Positions 31,299-38,704 of a DNA stretch of 46,446 bases are shown here, one piece after another. The notes under the pieces were generated by a model. That model saw nothing but the letters and a program-made list of their open reading frames with translations, was not told the origin of the DNA and ran no database searches. Numbering within the stretch: the stretch's first letter is position 1; every line of letters begins with the position of its first letter. The stretch is from Deltaproteobacteria bacterium (lineage in GTDB: Bacteria; Desulfobacterota; Desulfomonilia; UBA1062), in NCBI GenBank assembly GCA_017992605.1, contig JAGOOG010000015.1:1-46446 (forward strand), read 5' to 3'. Both the position numbers and the translations under genes were made by a program.

Positions 31299-32087
31299 TC
31301 ACCTCTTTGTAGGAACCAGGGCTGCAACCATATCCGCCAGCATGCTCAGGGCCGTCCCCGCCTTCTCGTGTACGAGCAGGTCTGCAAGCCCGTCCAGCGG
31401 GGTTTCCGAGAGGTTGATGATGGACAGGTACGCCCCCGCCTCGCGCGCGTAGAGCGGAATGCTCGCCGCGGGCTGCACCACGAGGGTTGAGCCCACCACG
31501 ATGAAACAGTCGCAGGCTCGTGCCAGTTCGATGGATTTCCTCACCTCCGGCTCGGGCATGGCCTGGCCGAAGGAGATGGTGTCGGGCTTGAGGTACCCGC
31601 CGCACGCGCATTCCGGGGCAGGGTCTCCTGCCCTGATGCGGTCCAGCGCATCCTGCAGGGAGGATACCAGGCGGCACGACATGCAGCGCACTCGCAGGCC
31701 GTTGCCGTGCAGTTCGACGACCCTGTCCTCGGGCATGCCTGCAGCCTGGTGCATGCCGTCCACGTTCTGGGTGACGACCCCCTCCACGAGGCCCATGACG
31801 TGGAGCCTGACTATGGCCTCATGGGCAGGGTTGGGTCTCACGTCCTTCATGAGCTCGGAGAAGGCCATCTTCTGCTGCCAGTACTCGACGCGGGCCTTAT
31901 GCGAGTTCATGAAATCGTCGAACATGACGGGCCGGTAGGTGGTCCAGATCCCCCCGGGGCTCCTGAAGTCCGGGATGCCGCTCTCCGTGGATATGCCCGC
32001 ACCGGTGAAGAAGACGGTCCCGCCGCCTTCCGATATCTTCAGCGCGAGAGGACGGAGCGTCTCATCGAGGGAATCCATCTCGTTCAT
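31299..32087 (-). CDS. Sirtuin, NAD-dependent protein deacylase
   Basis: This 262-residue protein has the NAD-binding GAGISTESGIPDFRSPGGIW, the TQNVDGMHQAAG motif, the catalytic histidine in VVELHGNGLRVRC, a four-cysteine zinc site (CMSC and CACG), and the late GSTLVVQPAAS. It removes acyl groups from lysines and releases nicotinamide and O-acyl-ADP-ribose. ATG 32087 has AAGGG just upstream; ATG 32078 is possible. It lies between a small lipoprotein gene (19 bases upstream) and the uridine phosphorylase gene (four bases downstream). Confidence 0.92.
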   Translation of the reverse strand: MNEMDSLDETLRPLALKISEGGGTVFFTGAGISTESGIPDFRSPGGIWTTYRPVMFDDFMNSHKARVEYWQQKMAFSELMKDVRPNPAHEAIVRLHVMGLVEGVVTQNVDGMHQAAGMPEDRVVELHGNGLRVRCMSCRLVSSLQDALDRIRAGDPAPECACGGYLKPDTISFGQAMPEPEVRKSIELARACDCFIVVGSTLVVQPAASIPLYAREAGAYLSIINLSETPLDGLADLLVHEKAGTALSMLADMVAALVPTKR

Positions 32088-32106
32088 GAGCCCTTCTGCA
32101 CACCCT

Positions 32107-32487
32107 TCAGTCTGTGAAACAGTCGACATCTCCGGTATGGACATGGATGCGGATGAAGCACCCGTAGCCGTCCGGATACTCGGGATACTGCCAGTAATCC
32201 CCGAGCCGGACAAGATCTCCACGGCACGTACAGGAGCAGTGATGCATGACATAATACGCATCATCCTCGTTAAGGGGAAGCCTCACGGGCCTTTCGAGGC
32301 CGATCACCGCGGTGAACCCGTCTTCGTCGAAGCGCACCACGATGGAGGTGCTCAGGTCATCGGAATCGGTGATCACGCACGATGCGGGCACCAGGAATAC
32401 CAGGAGCGCCACGGCCGACAGCAGTGCCGCGCGTCCAAAACGCCGACCCTTCGGGAGGGGTTTCTCACCCGCTGAAACCGATCTCAT
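32107..32487 (-). CDS. Putative small cysteine-containing lipoprotein
   Basis: I do not recognise a family. The frame encodes a basic N-terminus, a hydrophobic stretch (AALLSAVALLVFLVPASC) ending in a lipobox-like ASC at residue 37, and a mature part of about 90 residues with an HHCSCTC cluster. The n-region is unusually long and the -3 residue is proline, so secretion is uncertain. The start overlaps the end of the DUF362 ferredoxin gene by 23 bases; ATG 32487 or 32493 is possible and neither has a good ribosome site. It is probably part of the sirtuin operon. Confidence 0.5.
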   Translation of the reverse strand: MRSVSAGEKPLPKGRRFGRAALLSAVALLVFLVPASCVITDSDDLSTSIVVRFDEDGFTAVIGLERPVRLPLNEDDAYYVMHHCSCTCRGDLVRLGDYWQYPEYPDGYGCFIRIHVHTGDVDCFTD

Positions 32488-33484
32488 CGGCATAGGAGAA
32501 CTGCCTCTGCCACGGCAGGTAGGAATGCGCTGCCGTGATGACATCGGCTCCCACCCGTGCCACCGATTCCCTGTCGAGGGTCACCGGGTGGGTCCCGCCC
32601 AGGAACCCGATGTCGCCGGCGATGATGTCGACCTTGCCGGGCAGACAGTCGCACTCGGCGCTTATCCTGATCAGTGCGTTGACGAGGACCGTCTTCGGCC
32701 CGATGACCTTCCACACCGCCGCTGCGGTCTCCAGGAGCTTCTCCTGAAAGGCCTCGTTGTCGCTGCCCCACAGGATCCTCAGGGCCATCTCGGGACACTG
32801 GGCGATGCACTGGGCGCAGCCGATGCAGACCTCGGGGTCATAGGTGGGGTACTCGCCTTCGACGATCTGCGCGGCGCCCGTGGGGCAGACCTCGACGCAC
32901 ACCCCGCACCTGGTGCACTTCTTTCGGCTCAGGATGGGCTTCACGTCGGAATGCATGCGCTGCTTCTGGGCCCTCGAGGCGAATCCCATGGAAATGTTCT
33001 TGATGGCCCCCCCGAACCCCGCGGCGAGATGTCCCTTGAAATGGGAGAAGATGACGAAGCCGTCCGCTCTCTCCGTCAGGGACGCCACCTGGACCGTCTT
33101 GAAATGCTTGTACCCGGCAGGGATGTCGACGATGTCGCGGCCGTCCAGGCCATCGGCAATGACCACGGGGCAGCCGAGGAACTCCTCGGTGAACCCGTGG
33201 GACGCTGCGGTCTCCAGCGAGTCCTTCCCCTTGCGGCGGCCACCGGAATAGAGCACCGAGGTGTCGAAGACGAACGGCGCACTGCCGCGCGCCGTCAGCC
33301 AGCGCACGATCTCGCGGGCATAGACCGGATCGAGAAAGCTGTGGTTCCCCTTCTCCCCCCAGTGGAGCTTGATGCCCACCGAGGAGCCCTTGCCGAATGG
33401 CGGATCAAGCCTCGCCAGAAGTCCTTTCAGTACATCGACGGAACCCTGCCCGGTGCCGTCCGTGGGGGTGAAGTGCATGCCCAT
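32465..33484 (-). CDS. DUF362 protein with two 4Fe-4S clusters
   Basis: This 339-residue protein has the DUF362 part, with GIKLHWGEKGNHSFLDPVYA and SHFKGHLAAGFGGAIKNISM. A ferredoxin-type insert follows with CTRCGVCVEVCPTGA and CIGCAQCIAQCPEMA. Such proteins are common in anaerobes and serve as electron carriers of unknown partners. ATG 33484 follows GGGAG by eight bases. It heads the lipoprotein/sirtuin/uridine phosphorylase/DUF488 run. An inverted repeat GTTGT-CA-ACAAC lies upstream near 33540 in the leader. The electron donor cannot be inferred. Confidence 0.85.
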   Translation of the reverse strand: MGMHFTPTDGTGQGSVDVLKGLLARLDPPFGKGSSVGIKLHWGEKGNHSFLDPVYAREIVRWLTARGSAPFVFDTSVLYSGGRRKGKDSLETAASHGFTEEFLGCPVVIADGLDGRDIVDIPAGYKHFKTVQVASLTERADGFVIFSHFKGHLAAGFGGAIKNISMGFASRAQKQRMHSDVKPILSRKKCTRCGVCVEVCPTGAAQIVEGEYPTYDPEVCIGCAQCIAQCPEMALRILWGSDNEAFQEKLLETAAAVWKVIGPKTVLVNALIRISAECDCLPGKVDIIAGDIGFLGGTHPVTLDRESVARVGADVITAAHSYLPWQRQFSYADEIGFSG

Positions 33485-33635
33485 CGTATGTTCTCCCGAT
33501 CATGAGTGTATTCCCATTCAGTGCGCCATATCCACGGGCGTTGTCAACAACGGCTTTGATGTGAGCATGCACCATGGAAGGAGCACTTGCGCTTGACAAT
33601 CGAGGTGAACAGCGAGAGTTCCACGGCGGGAAGCC

Positions 33636-33944
33636 CTACTGCCTCATGGACCTCGGAGAGCAGAGCACGTAGGGCTGGAGCGGGACGCGGTAAAGCTGCA
33701 CCGTGATCCCCTGGATGGGATTGACCTCCATGGCCACATAGCGCCGGGCGAGTTCCTTCTTGAGCATGCATACCCGTTCATGGAGATGCCAGGCCCTTTC
33801 GTCCTTGGCCAGGCCCAGCAGGCTTCTCGCTTCGGAGGGGGGGAGGATGAACCCCTGACACTGATACTTGAGCAGTTCCAGGATGGCAGCGGCGGCACGT
33901 TTCGTCCTTTTTCCCGATTCGTTCGTGCCCACTCCACGCTGCAT
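33636..33944 (-). CDS. Small unknown basic protein
   Basis: No family is recognised. The 102-residue frame has protein-like composition, with a basic N-terminus (NESGKRTKRAAAAILELLKY) and helical blocks (AWHLHERVCMLKKELARRYV). There is no signal peptide or membrane segment. GGAGGGGG sits directly before ATG 33944, which supports real translation. A second open frame on the same strand, 33644-33961, is Ser/Pro-rich and is rejected. It is about 150 bases upstream of the DUF362 gene on the same strand. Confidence 0.6.
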   Translation of the reverse strand: MQRGVGTNESGKRTKRAAAAILELLKYQCQGFILPPSEARSLLGLAKDERAWHLHERVCMLKKELARRYVAMEVNPIQGITVQLYRVPLQPYVLCSPRSMRQ

Positions 33945-34209
33945 CGCACCACCCCCTCCACCCCAGCAGGGTACTTGCTATAATAAGAAATATATTACTA
34001 ACTTGATGAGCAATGTCTGTGCCACCAATGATCACCAGTGATTTCCATTAATTGGAGTCATGCATGGTGTGCCGTAGTGCGGTTTCTGGGTAATCTTTTG
34101 CTTCTATCGAATGAACTTTGTTCCTCATGCCGTATCTCATTACAAAAAATGAAACACCGGTCTCAGGCGGCAGCCGGATCTGTCGTGCGCCTCTGGCGTC
34201 GAGGACTTT
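33945..34209. other. AT-rich intergenic region
   Basis: 265 bases clearly poorer in G+C than the flanks, with TATAAT-like boxes on both strands (for example 33978-33983). A small palindrome ATCAC-CA-GTGAT lies near 34030. It probably holds the promoter of the 102-residue gene. No RNA gene is recognised. Confidence 0.4.
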
Positions 34210-35424
34210 CTAGGTCGAGACCCGGTTCCTGCCCTTCTTCTTGGCCCTGTACAGCGCCCTGTCGGCAGCCTTGAGGACGGCATCGGCAGTCCTCGTGCTC
34301 CCGTCCGGCCACGCAGCCCCGATGCTGATGGTCACCGACACCGTTTTCGGTCCGTTCGGGCGCCTCCTTGGATCCTTGGGCCTGCGCCTGGGTCTCATGG
34401 GAGAGCGAATGACGAACCCGGACGACGCCACCTCTTTGCGCAGCTCCTCGAGATGCTCCAGGGCGTCTTCTGCATACCTGCCCGGGAAGATCACCGTGAA
34501 TTCCTCTCCTCCATACCGGAAGGACCTGCCGCCTCCCCCCACCCTGGCCAGTCTGGTTGCCACCATGCGCAGGACCTGGTCGCCCACGTCGTGGCCGTGC
34601 CTGTCGTTGAATTTCTTGAAGTGGTCGATGTCGAGCATGGCCAGGCAGTATTCGGACCCCAGCTTGAGGAGTTCCTCCCTCAGTGCCCGGCGCGCGGGCA
34701 GCCCGGTCAGCTCATCCCTGAAGGCCATGGCGTGGGAGACCTCGATAATGGATATCAGCAGGATGAAAGCCGCCGTGGCAAGGTGGAAGGCTGCGACATC
34801 GAGATCCGGCGCCTCTGCCATCGCTGCGAAGACGGCGCAGACAGCCCAGAAAAAGCCGCCCTCCTTGGCTCCCCGGTTCCTCATGAAGAGCCAGGCCAGA
34901 ACGATCAGGCAACCCAGGCAAACGGCCGTCGGTATCTGCGGCACCGGCAGACCGTCCAGCCAAGGAGTCTCCACGATATTCCCCTCGAGAACCTCCAGGA
35001 ATCGCTGCGGGTCACGTGCGGCTATGATCCCCGCTGCCACGGGCTGGCCGAGGATGACGACCAGCCTGAACAGACCCCGCGGCGTGAAGATTCCCCGTTC
35101 CTTGAACAGGGACAGGGCCAGGAGGTTCAGCGGCAGGAGCAGTGAGGCCGAGACATAGGCGATGCGCCAGTACAGGTCGCTGCCATGGTGGAGGGCACCG
35201 AAGTGCAGGAGGCACCAGTGGGTCAACGCCATGCAGACGGCGCCGAAGGCCAGGACCGACCTGTTGAACCTCCAGCCGAAGGCCATGGAGAACAGGTATG
35301 CCGCATACGGATAGACGCCGGCGATATCACCGATGTTGTCCTGTATGCACGGGATGTTCACCAGGAACAGGGCCGCACAGAGGACCACGCCCCCGGGAAG
35401 CAGAGATGACAGCACAGCGTTCAT
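34210..35424 (-). CDS. Membrane-bound diguanylate cyclase (GGDEF domain)
   Basis: In this 404-residue protein the N-terminal half carries about seven hydrophobic segments (from MNAVLSSLLPGGVVLCAALF to FHLATAAFILLISIIEVSHA). The GGDEF domain has LTGLPARRALREEL, DIDHFKKFNDRHGHDVGDQV and the active-site RYGGEEF, so it should make cyclic di-GMP. The usual RxxD inhibitory site just before the motif is absent (GGGGRSFRY instead), which suggests no product inhibition. A basic repeat insert (RPRRRPKDPRRRPNG) precedes the last strand. GAGG lies ten bases before ATG 35424. No c-di-GMP riboswitch was seen upstream. Confidence 0.88.
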   Translation of the reverse strand: MNAVLSSLLPGGVVLCAALFLVNIPCIQDNIGDIAGVYPYAAYLFSMAFGWRFNRSVLAFGAVCMALTHWCLLHFGALHHGSDLYWRIAYVSASLLLPLNLLALSLFKERGIFTPRGLFRLVVILGQPVAAGIIAARDPQRFLEVLEGNIVETPWLDGLPVPQIPTAVCLGCLIVLAWLFMRNRGAKEGGFFWAVCAVFAAMAEAPDLDVAAFHLATAAFILLISIIEVSHAMAFRDELTGLPARRALREELLKLGSEYCLAMLDIDHFKKFNDRHGHDVGDQVLRMVATRLARVGGGGRSFRYGGEEFTVIFPGRYAEDALEHLEELRKEVASSGFVIRSPMRPRRRPKDPRRRPNGPKTVSVTISIGAAWPDGSTRTADAVLKAADRALYRAKKKGRNRVST

Positions 35425-35625
35425 GCGTAGATGCCTCGCAGGATGGCAGCATTTTCAGCCCGAGATGCCACCACCCGAGGTATGTTACGGCGAACCGCCC
35501 GGGGAACTTGAAGGAAAAGCGCCCCTGTGCCGGTGATACAGGGATACGGAAACGGGAGCGTCCGCCGCGGCCGTCAGGGGCTGGACCGGGAAGGGCGTAC
35601 GGCGGGAAGAGGACCTCTGTCCCGC

Positions 35626-36633
35626 TCAACCCATGTATCCCTCGGTGACGAGGTAGTTCACCTTGTCATAGAGGAATATGATGCGGTTATTCAGCTCCAG
35701 GGTGCTGTAGATCTCCAGGGGAGAGGACAGGATCTTCTTCCTGATCACATGCACCCATATGCTCTTCCTGCTCAGGGCCAGGGCATTGAGGATATCTGGC
35801 AGCGGCAGCCCACGTCGCCTGAGGTCCCTGCCGGCCCCCGCGAGTTCCTTCCGGTCAAAGGGCTTTTTCTTCTGATCGAGGCCTTCCCGGACACCACGGA
35901 GTACCGTGCGGTTGAGTTCCATGAGTGTGTCCATGCATGCCGCCAGCGAGGGTATGCCTTCCTCGACCTCTCTGGCCCAGGCCAGGGAGATCTCGTCACT
36001 GTCCTTGTCTATCATCTTGACGAGGATGTTCGACAGGAGGCTGCCGTGGGAGGACGCCTCCGGGGATATGGCGTCCTGCGGCCCGAAGTCCGGGAAGAGC
36101 TGCCTGAAGGAATCCATCATGGCCCAGGTATCCCGGTACATGTCGATATAGATCTTCATCGCCTTCTCGTTGGACGACCATGCCAGCTGTGGCAGATCGA
36201 AGATGGAAACATACCGGGCGTCGGCGGCGTCGTCGCCGGGTTTGAGCCTTCCCCCGGAGGCCCTGACCTCGTAGGTCACGATGGCGAGGCTGCCGTAGAA
36301 GTCATTGTCCACGGTGTCCACGTCTATGAGACGCACGATCCTGCCCTTGATCCCCGACTCTTCCCTCAGCTCACGCAGGGCCGCATCCTTTACCTCCTCG
36401 CCCGACTCCGCAAAGCCAATGGGCAGGCACCACATTCCCTTGTAGGGATCCTTGTCCCGCTGGACCAGCAGGACCTCCCGGCGCTCGTTGACCACGATGG
36501 CGCATGCAACGGGCAGGGGGTTCTCGTAGAAGACCGTTGCGCACTTCATGCACATGTCCCGAACCTTGCCCTCGATGCGCCGCCGTATCACGGGCTCGGC
36601 GCAATGGGGGCAGTAGATCCTCTGTCTTTTCAT
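35626..36633 (-). CDS. Zinc-ribbon Nudix hydrolase fused to an RsbRD-N-like domain
   Basis: Order in 335 residues: zinc ribbon with cysteines 8, 11, 28 and 31 (CPHC and CMKC); Nudix domain with an intact Nudix box at residues 73-95 (starting GFAESGEEVKDAALRELREE); then from about residue 195 an all-helical C-terminal domain (NILVKMIDKDSDEISLAWAR, LPDILNALALSRKSIWVHVI) resembling the RsbRD N-terminal sensory domain. The Nudix part would cleave a nucleoside-diphosphate compound. ATG 36633 overlaps the methyltransferase stop (ATGA), with GGAGG upstream. Pairing with an RsbRD-like region suggests a regulatory role; this is inference. Confidence 0.75.
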   Translation of the reverse strand: MKRQRIYCPHCAEPVIRRRIEGKVRDMCMKCATVFYENPLPVACAIVVNERREVLLVQRDKDPYKGMWCLPIGFAESGEEVKDAALRELREESGIKGRIVRLIDVDTVDNDFYGSLAIVTYEVRASGGRLKPGDDAADARYVSIFDLPQLAWSSNEKAMKIYIDMYRDTWAMMDSFRQLFPDFGPQDAISPEASSHGSLLSNILVKMIDKDSDEISLAWAREVEEGIPSLAACMDTLMELNRTVLRGVREGLDQKKKPFDRKELAGAGRDLRRRGLPLPDILNALALSRKSIWVHVIRKKILSSPLEIYSTLELNNRIIFLYDKVNYLVTEGYMG

Positions 36634-37523
36634 GTCGTCCTCCTGCCGTGTACGGGCAGCCGGCACCGGAAGATGCCGTCGTCCTTGGTGATGAGCACCT
36701 TCCCATGAGCGCTGGCGTGATCGAACAGGGCCTTCACGAGAACAGCCAGAACGTCATCGAACTTGGCCGGATGGCGATCGGTGACCTCCTTGAGGAGCAG
36801 GTGTTTCTTGGTGTCGAGGTAATCGATGCAGGCCTCGAACCGGTCCAGGGGGAAGACGAGGGAATTCTCGTAGAGGATACGTTCCACGTCCCTGAAGTAG
36901 GGCTCGAGCTGCAGCCCCCCCTCCTCCAGGGAGAATGCCCTAAACAGCCTGTTGATCCTGAGCTCCTCAGGGGCATCGATGCCCGCGGTTCTCATGGAAA
37001 AGGGGACGAAGGAGGTGAGCTCCTTCAGTGAATACTTGCTGTGGGTGACCGTGATGAAGACCCCGCTGCCCCTGAGCACACGGGCGATCTCAGGGATGAG
37101 GTGGGGGAAGAAGTACAGGGAGTAGCTGGCGATGACGAGGTCGAATCCCGAACCGGCCATGTCCCGGATGACGTCGGCACTGCCCTGGATAAACGATGCC
37201 CGGTGACCCATGAGGGTCACGGTGTCGATGAAGCTCTGCCTGTTGCTGTGATCGATCACATCGATGCCCATGACCCTGGCACCGGGATTCAGCCTGCCTG
37301 CGAGCTTCTCGGTGAAGAAGCCGTATCCGCACCCGAGGTCGAGGACATCGGAGCACTCCCGCAGGTCGACCCCTTCCAGGGCGACCCCGCGGATGTCTTT
37401 CAGGTTCAGGGCGTACTCCTGGATGATGTCCTTGCTCCTGCGGTGCCAGGAGAGCTCCTCGTAGGTCTTCCTGATGTCCTCGTGGGAAAAGAGTCCCTCC
37501 ACGTCCCTCACGCCCTCCATCAT
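36630..37523 (-). CDS. Class I SAM-dependent methyltransferase
   Basis: This 297-residue protein has SAM motif I DVLDLGCGYGFF at residues 59-70, motif II region RVMGIDVIDH, a middle DLVIASYSLYFFPH and the motif III-like RVLRGSGVFITVTH. The C-terminal part (LVFPLDRFEACIDYLDTKKH) is variable, so the substrate is unknown; small-molecule or lipid targets are typical for this type. It is translated together with the Nudix fusion (four-base overlap). It is divergent from the ferredoxin gene, with only 90 bases between. Confidence 0.8.
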   Translation of the reverse strand: MMEGVRDVEGLFSHEDIRKTYEELSWHRRSKDIIQEYALNLKDIRGVALEGVDLRECSDVLDLGCGYGFFTEKLAGRLNPGARVMGIDVIDHSNRQSFIDTVTLMGHRASFIQGSADVIRDMAGSGFDLVIASYSLYFFPHLIPEIARVLRGSGVFITVTHSKYSLKELTSFVPFSMRTAGIDAPEELRINRLFRAFSLEEGGLQLEPYFRDVERILYENSLVFPLDRFEACIDYLDTKKHLLLKEVTDRHPAKFDDVLAVLVKALFDHASAHGKVLITKDDGIFRCRLPVHGRRTT

Positions 37524-37559
37524 GCCCTCTCGTGGTGCATGTCATATCATAAGATGGTC

Positions 37560-37591
37560 TTGTGCTGTGATTGTCGGCAAGGTTATATACT
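37560..37591 (+). promoter_or_regulatory. Candidate promoter of the multi-cysteine ferredoxin
   Basis: TTGTGC (37560-37565) is followed by overlapping -10-like boxes TATATA (37584-37589) and TATACT (37586-37591) at about 18-20 bases. The spacing is slightly long. A strong AAGGAGGGG ribosome site follows before ATG 37614. Confidence 0.3.
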
Positions 37592-37613
37592 CTATTCTAA
37601 TAAGGAGGGGACC

Positions 37614-38612
37614 ATGGAACAGCAAGATGTCTATCGGGATTTGTCCAGGAAGCTCATGATGGAGAACTCACGGGTGCTCCCCCTGATCTGGAGGGTCGTG
37701 TGCAGCGATGATGAGGCCCTCATAGTGAACCGCCTGCCTGCCACCGTCGAAGAGCTGGCCCGCGAGTTTTCGAAAACCCCTGCCGAGATGCAGGGTATCA
37801 TCGACGGACTCTTCCACCGCGGTGCGGTCTTCGACTTCGTCAAGGACGGCGTGACCTTCTACCGCGGCCCCCGGCACATCGTGCAGTTCCACGACTCCAC
37901 CATCCTGTGGGCAGAGGCCCCCCAAGAGATGTTCGATCTCTGGCTGGAGTTCGAGGAGACGGACTACCCCCAGCTGCTGGAACTGGTGACGAGCATCAAC
38001 CTGCCGTCCTTCATGCGGGTGATCCCCATCGGCGAGACCATCGAGGCGAGAAACCAGGTCCTGTCCTACGAGGATGCCAAATCCATGCTGGAGGCATCGA
38101 GCATGGTGGCCGTCACCACCTGTGTCTGCCGCAAGCTCATGAAGCGCTGTGACAGACCCCTGGAGGTCTGCCTCCAGCTGAACCGCGGGGCCGAGTACAC
38201 GGTCAAGCGGGGCACGGGGAGACAGGTGAGCGTGGAGGAAGCGCTGGATATCCTGAACCAGGCGAGAGACGCGGGACTTGTCCACATGACAGAGAATACC
38301 TCGGGCAAATCCAACGTACTGTGCAACTGCTGCAACTGCTGCTGCGAGATGCTCAGGTTCGCCACCAACGTGAAGACCAAAGGTGTTCTGGCCCCGAGCC
38401 GCTACCAGGCACGGGTCGATGCCGGGACCTGCACCGCCTGCGGCCTGTGCGAGGAGATCTGCCCGGTGGAGGCCGTCGCCGTTAAGCAGGGGGAGGTGGC
38501 CGTGGTACGTGCCGATGCGTGCATCGGCTGCGGCCTGTGCGCATCGGTGTGCCCGGTGGAGGCCATCGCGCTCGTCGAGGTGAGGCCAAAGGAGTTCATA
38601 CCGGGGAAGTAG
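37614..38612 (+). CDS. Winged-helix plus multi-cysteine 4Fe-4S ferredoxin protein
   Basis: The 332 residues have three parts. Residues 1-80 look like a winged-helix region (LPATVEELAREFSKTPAEMQ). The middle carries CVCRKLMKRC (170-179) plus Cys186 and a remarkable LCNCCNCCCEML run (237-247). The C-terminus has two classical 4Fe-4S motifs, CTACGLCEEICP and CIGCGLCASVCP. ATG 37614 with AAGGAGGGG replaces the longer frame from 37041, which is a shadow of the methyltransferase. The protein may read redox or metal state; the cysteine run is known in some anaerobe ferredoxins, but its metal is unknown. Confidence 0.75.
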   Translation: MEQQDVYRDLSRKLMMENSRVLPLIWRVVCSDDEALIVNRLPATVEELAREFSKTPAEMQGIIDGLFHRGAVFDFVKDGVTFYRGPRHIVQFHDSTILWAEAPQEMFDLWLEFEETDYPQLLELVTSINLPSFMRVIPIGETIEARNQVLSYEDAKSMLEASSMVAVTTCVCRKLMKRCDRPLEVCLQLNRGAEYTVKRGTGRQVSVEEALDILNQARDAGLVHMTENTSGKSNVLCNCCNCCCEMLRFATNVKTKGVLAPSRYQARVDAGTCTACGLCEEICPVEAVAVKQGEVAVVRADACIGCGLCASVCPVEAIALVEVRPKEFIPGK

Positions 38613-38676
38613 GGTGAAACCACAGGATCTGCGAAATCCGATCCCCCCGTCTCGTGCACCTCGTCCCTCGAGTGAT

Positions 38677-38703
38677 ACTCCCCTGCTGAGAGCCGCGGGG
38701 AGT
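38677..38703 (+). terminator. Hairpin ending the ferredoxin transcript
   Basis: ACTCCCC (38677-38683) and GGGGAGT (38697-38703) form a seven-base stem followed by TTTC. It abuts the rdgC-like stop codon at 38705, so it may serve both convergent genes. Confidence 0.4.
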
Positions 38704-38704
38704 T

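Noticed and set aside
35425-35625. Cyclic di-GMP riboswitch before the diguanylate cyclase
   Set aside because: The conserved GEMM core could not be seen; only a small CCCTGT/ACAGGG hairpin is present.
37041-37613. N-terminal extension of the ferredoxin frame
   Set aside because: It overlaps the methyltransferase gene on the other strand and lacks a start signal; ATG 37614 has a strong ribosome site.
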